A stretch of DNA of 57,678 bases. Source: Paulinella micropora (Eukaryota > Cercozoa > Imbricatea > Euglyphida). A model generated the notes under the pieces. It saw only the letters and a program-made list of their open reading frames with translations. It made no database searches and was not told the DNA's origin. The stretch spans positions 337,092 to 394,769 of the forward strand of contig BJOX01000230.1 in the NCBI GenBank assembly GCA_009731375.1, in the 5' to 3' direction. Both the position numbers and the translations under genes were made by a program. The number at the start of each line of letters is the position of its first letter. The first letter of the stretch is position 1. Below are positions 52,054-57,678 of this stretch, in pieces.

Positions 52054-52085
52054 TGTGGATAGATAGATGGATAGATAGATAGATT
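51869..52085. repeat. GATA array
   Basis: GATA units with GGAT and GTAG interruptions. Confidence 0.95.
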
Positions 52086-52163
52086 TGGTCTATCAGCGCT
52101 GCATATCCGAAGACATAGGCTTCCATTCCAACCTGCCGCCAATGGGCAACTGGGTAGCGGGCT

Positions 52164-52165
<2 letters not shown>
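52086..52165 (-). pseudogene. E20-type exon-like sequence, continuous copy
   Basis: Minus orientation: CCCGCTACCCAG, then TTGCCCATTGGCGGCAGGTT to the end GATAGACCAAATC. It matches the scattered E20 pieces at 18163-18817 from end to end. One sense frame reads [20 protein letters not shown]. It lies outside the placed DEX1-like exons, flanked by GATA. Confidence 0.45.
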
Positions 52166-52220
<55 letters not shown>

Positions 52221-52272
52221 AGATAGATAGGTAGGTAGGTAGATAGGTAGGTAGGTAGACAGACAGACAGAC

Positions 52273-52332
<60 letters not shown>

Positions 52333-52408
52333 CGATAGATAGATAGATAGATAGATAGATAAGTAGGTAGGTAGATAGACAGACAGACAGACAGATAGAC
52401 AGATAGAC

Positions 52409-52462
<54 letters not shown>

Positions 52463-52534
52463 GTAGACAGATAGACAGATAGGTAGATAGGTAGATAGAT
52501 AGATTAGATAGATAGATAGAAGATAGATAGATAG

Positions 52535-52633
<99 letters not shown>

Positions 52634-52929
52634 GTAGGTAGGTAGAACGAACATAACATAACATAACATAACATAACATAACATAACATAGCATAAAATA
52701 ACATAACATAACATAACATAACATAGCATAACATAACATAACATAACATAACGTAACGTAACATAACATAACATAACATAACATAACATAACATAACATA
52801 GCATAACATAACATAACATAACATAACATAACATAGCATAACATAACATAACATAACATACATACATACATACACACATACACACATACATATATACATA
52901 CATCTATATATCTGCTAATGTCTGTATGT
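52166..52929. repeat. GATA/GTAG/GACA and (ACATA)n arrays
   Basis: GATA, GTAG and GACA units to 52645, then ATAAC units to 52860 and ACAT units. Confidence 0.95.
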
Positions 52930-53649
<720 letters not shown>

Positions 53650-53650
<1 letters not shown>

Positions 53651-54305
53651 GTCCTGCGCAGTGGGGTTGGATCATCTTCAGTCTGTGTTGGATAGCCTAT
53701 CTATCTTCAGTCTGTGTTGGATAATCTATCTATCTTCAGTGTGTGTTGGATAATCTATCTATCTTCAGTCTGTGTTGGATAATCTATCTATCTTCAGTCT
53801 GTGTTGGATAATCTATCCATCTTCAGTGTGTGTTGGATAATCTATCTATCTTCAGTGTGTTGGATAATCTATCTGTCTTCATGTGTGTTGGATAACCTAT
53901 CTATCTTCAGTCTGTGTTGGATAATCTATCTATCTTCAGTCTGTGTTGGGTAATTTATCTATCTTCAGTGTGTGTTGGATAATCTATCTATCTTCAGTGT
54001 GTGTTGGATAATCTATCTGTCTTCAGTGTGTTGGATAATCTATCTGTCTTCAGTGTGTGTTGGATAACCTATCTATCTTCAGTCTGTGTTGGATAATCTA
54101 TCTATCTTCAGTGTGTGTTGGATAACCTATCTATCTTCAGTCTGTGTTGGATAATCTATCTATCTTCAGTGTGTGTTGGATAATCTATCTATCTTCAGTG
54201 TGTGTTGGATAATCTATCTATCTTCAGTGTGTGTTGGATAACCTATCTATGTTCAGTGTGTGTTGGATAACCTATCTGTCTTCAGTGTGTGTTGGATATT
54301 CTCAG
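53650..54305 (+). repeat. Exon-derived minisatellite, about twenty copies
   Basis: It starts with an acceptor-half shard (CCTGCGCAG|TGGGGTTGGATCATC). A unit of about 29 bp, CTTCAGTGTGTGTTGGATAA plus TCTATCTAT, then repeats with small variation to 54300. The core CTTCAGTCTGTGTTGGAT comes from the middle of the hydrophobic exon, here in plus orientation. Confidence 0.85.
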
Positions 54306-54720
54306 GTACAAACGTAGATAGGTGTACGGCAGGTTGTATATGTGAATATGTATGCAGGTAATTAGGTATGTATGTATTTATGTATGTATGTATGTATGTA
54401 TGTATGTATGTATGTATGTTATGTATGTATGTATGTATGTATGTATGTATGTATGTATGTATGTATGTGTGCGTGTGTATATTTTGTGTGTGTATGTATG
54501 TGTGTATGTATGTATGTATGTATGTATGTATGTACGTTATGTATGTATGTATCTATGTATCTATGTATCTATGTATGTATGTATGTATGTATGTATGTAT
54601 GTATGTATGTGTGCGTGTATATGTACGTGTTACCGTGCGCGGAAACATGGCGAAGTACATGAAAGACCAATGACGCACTACATGAAAACGTAGATATAGA
54701 TATCGATATCGACCTGCTAA
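54306..54720. repeat. (ATGT)n array
   Basis: ATGT units from 54365 to 54620, with short unique flanks and no gene. Confidence 0.9.
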
Positions 54721-54730
54721 CACGCTACTA

Positions 54731-54784
<54 letters not shown>

Positions 54785-54852
54785 TTACTACTACTACTAC
54801 TATTATTATTATTATTATTATTATTACTATTATTATTACTATTATTATTATG
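54721..54852. repeat. (CTA)n and (ATT)n
   Basis: CTA triplets, then ATT triplets up to the SINE-B piece. Confidence 0.95.
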
Positions 54853-54854
54853 AT

Positions 54855-55207
54855 TCACGGGGGGGTGGAGGACCTCGAACAAGGGTATTGGAGGCTTATA
54901 TCCGTTGAGGATATGCCATTAGCTGCATCAGTACGCCTCAGATATAGTAAATCTGCCTTGGAGTGTTGATTGTGACATATTTGAGGGAAATCCCGATGAA
55001 AAAACCTAGTCACACTTGCTAAACAGAGTTCCAGCCCAATGGCCTCAAGGCGTTAAACTGTGACGCCAACTCATAACCCTTGGGTGGTAGATGCTGGGGA
55101 GGAGGGTCGTTGCGCGCGTAAAAAATCTTAAACTCCGCATATGCTGGTTGATAGCCCAGGACCCAGCAGACACCAGATTGTTATGGGTGGGGTTTCGAGG
55201 CAGCTCT
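54855..55207 (-). mobile_element. SINE-B, tandem junction of two units
   Basis: In minus orientation the 3' half of one unit (from AGAGCTGCCTCGAAACC) runs through CACTCCAAGGCAGATTT into the start of the next (ACTATATCTGAGGCG). This is the same junction as in intron 17. N run 55208-55217. Confidence 0.85.
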
Positions 55208-55217
55208 NNNNNNNNNN

Positions 55218-56145
<928 letters not shown>

Positions 56146-57678
56146 ACTTCCTTGCAGTCAATAACCTCTTCACCACAATCAAAAATCCACCCGCAAAGCA
56201 AAGAGACATACATTGCTTGATGTTATCTTAACGACACTCACCTGCGATATCACATCTGATGTCTTACCTACATGCATCTCTGATCACCACCCCATCTATG
56301 CCATCTTTCACACCCCAATCACACATAAGAAAAATAATAAGAAAATCCTAAGTAATAAGAGATATGAAGATAAGAAAGAAATAATAACAGAAGAAATAAT
56401 TAAAGAACTTAAGCAAGTTCTTGACCCAGAACTAAATAACGACACGCCTAATAATTATATAAATAAGATACATACAGTTATAAAGACAGTGGTTGAAAAG
56501 TATGAAAAACGTATAAGGAAGTGAAAATGGAAACCATGGTGCAATAATGAAATTAGAGCTATGATTAAGAAGCAAAGAGAACTATATGAAATAAAAGTAG
56601 CATGCCCAGTTAAAAGTAATAGGATTAAGTACAGTAAGCATAGAAATAAAACTACTAGAGAGATTAAGAAAGCTAAGAAAACATACATGACTGCCCTAAT
56701 GGAAAGATTACGTCACGATCCAAAAAAACGTATGAATGCGTTGAGAAAGCTGATCCCACAGACACAGGGTCTGAAGACGTCGCCCACCCAGCTCCGCATA
56801 GATGACAAGGTAATCACCGACCCCAAAGGTATTGCCAATGCACTCAACAGACACTACACGACGGTCGGCTCCAAGGTCAGTGCCCAAATCCCCCAAGAAC
56901 ATAAAGTCAGAGAAGAGGAAATAGACCTAACACAGAAACAACTGCCTACCTTTACACTCAAACGCATCCGACAGAATGATGTAGTCGAGACACTGAAAGC
57001 AATAAACAGAAACAAAGCAGAAGATATAAACAAAATAAAGCCAGCCATAATGCAAGACCTTACAGAATACATTGCCCCGATATTAACCAAGCTCTTTAAT
57101 AAAGCTATAGAACATAACCAATACCCAGATGCACTAAAAATAACTAAAGTTATTGAAATATATAAAGCTAAAGATAGAACGCTGCCTGAGAACTACAGAC
57201 CTATCTCGCTACTGCCGATCATCGCCAAGGTCTTTGACACTATACTCAACAAGCAACTGATGACCCACCTTACCAGGTACGACATCCTCTCCCGAACTTA
57301 ACATGCTTTCCGACCACATTCGAACACGACAATCACCACACAAACCATCCTAAACCACATCCAAAACCTCAAAGGCCCAGGACGGTATGTACTTGGTCTA
57401 TTTATCGACCTATCGAAAGCTTATGAAACCATCGATCATGAAACACTCATCCATAAATTACGAAATAATATAAATTTTAGCGATAACACCACTACCTTTT
57501 TCAAATTATACCTCACAAAACGATACCAAACCGTATTTACCCAAAATGCTCGTTCCTACCCACGCAAGATCACACATGGGATCCCGCAAGGTAGCACACT
57601 CTCAACAACGCTCTTCATTCTATACATCAACGATATTATACTCTCACTAACACACGGGAGAGTCTTTGCATATGCAGA
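56146..57678 (+). pseudogene. LINE (non-LTR retrotransposon), endonuclease end and reverse transcriptase, cut by window end
   Basis: The coding region starts inside the endonuclease (DFLAVNNLFTTIKNP, then after a frameshift LLDVILTTL and CISDHHPIYAIF, the SDH motif of the EEP nuclease C-terminus). A linker leads to reverse transcriptase: PENYRPISLLPIIAKVFDTI, then FIDLSKAYETIDHE (motif A Asp), then GIPQGSTLSTTLFILYINDI (motif B). The window ends at VFAYAD, the start of the catalytic F/YADD box. In-frame stops lie at 56522-56524 (TGA) and 57299-57301 (TAA). Dead as read. The 5' end is truncated at a GTA array. Confidence 0.85.

Overview
The window is eukaryotic nuclear DNA. It has spliceosomal introns with GT-AG borders, a Ty3/gypsy retrotransposon, non-LTR elements, tRNA-derived SINEs and an extreme load of microsatellites (GATA, ATGT, AAT, CTA, AGCAT and others). 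The one host gene I recognise is a homologue of DEX1 (DEFECTIVE IN EXINE FORMATION 1), an FG-GAP repeat membrane protein best known from land plants. An alga or a related photosynthetic lineage is therefore plausible, but the species cannot be fixed from the sequence. Twelve runs of N show a fragmented assembly, so copy numbers inside arrays should be treated with care.

Layout. 1-7.0 kb: SINE fragments, AAT/TAG arrays and a 2-kb (ATGT)n/(ACAT)n inverted block. 7.0-15.9 kb: a Ty3/gypsy LTR retrotransposon with nearly identical long repeats but a broken coding region, followed by a gag-like zinc-knuckle remnant. 16.5-45.9 kb: the DEX1-like gene on the minus strand. I could place 22 exons or partial exons plus one exon-remnant cluster, about 740 codons, running from high to low coordinates. 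Nearly every reading-frame join is consistent, and the last exon holds the C-terminal membrane helix and stop. 46-54.3 kb: GATA arrays, copies of a 543-bp retroposon (family C) and unassigned exon-like shards on both strands. 54.3-56.1 kb: ATGT and CTA arrays with a SINE-B junction. 56.1 kb to the end: a degenerate LINE cut by the window edge.

The most interesting feature is how the DEX1-like gene is built. Most exons lie inside microsatellites and carry partial copies of themselves. Copies of the acceptor half lie on the 5' side, copies of the donor half on the 3' side, and a single intact exon sits between. No clear shard carries both splice sites, so in principle the reading frame survives heavy tandem duplication. 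One intron consists almost entirely of a tandem SINE-B array, and its (ATT)n tails supply both the donor and the acceptor. Two other introns have (GATA)n(GTAG)n near the donor and the complementary (CTAC)n(TATC)n near the acceptor, so the RNA could fold and bring the splice sites together. Several retroposon families here end in the very motifs that dominate the microsatellites (ATT or TATC), which suggests that retroposon tails seed the arrays.
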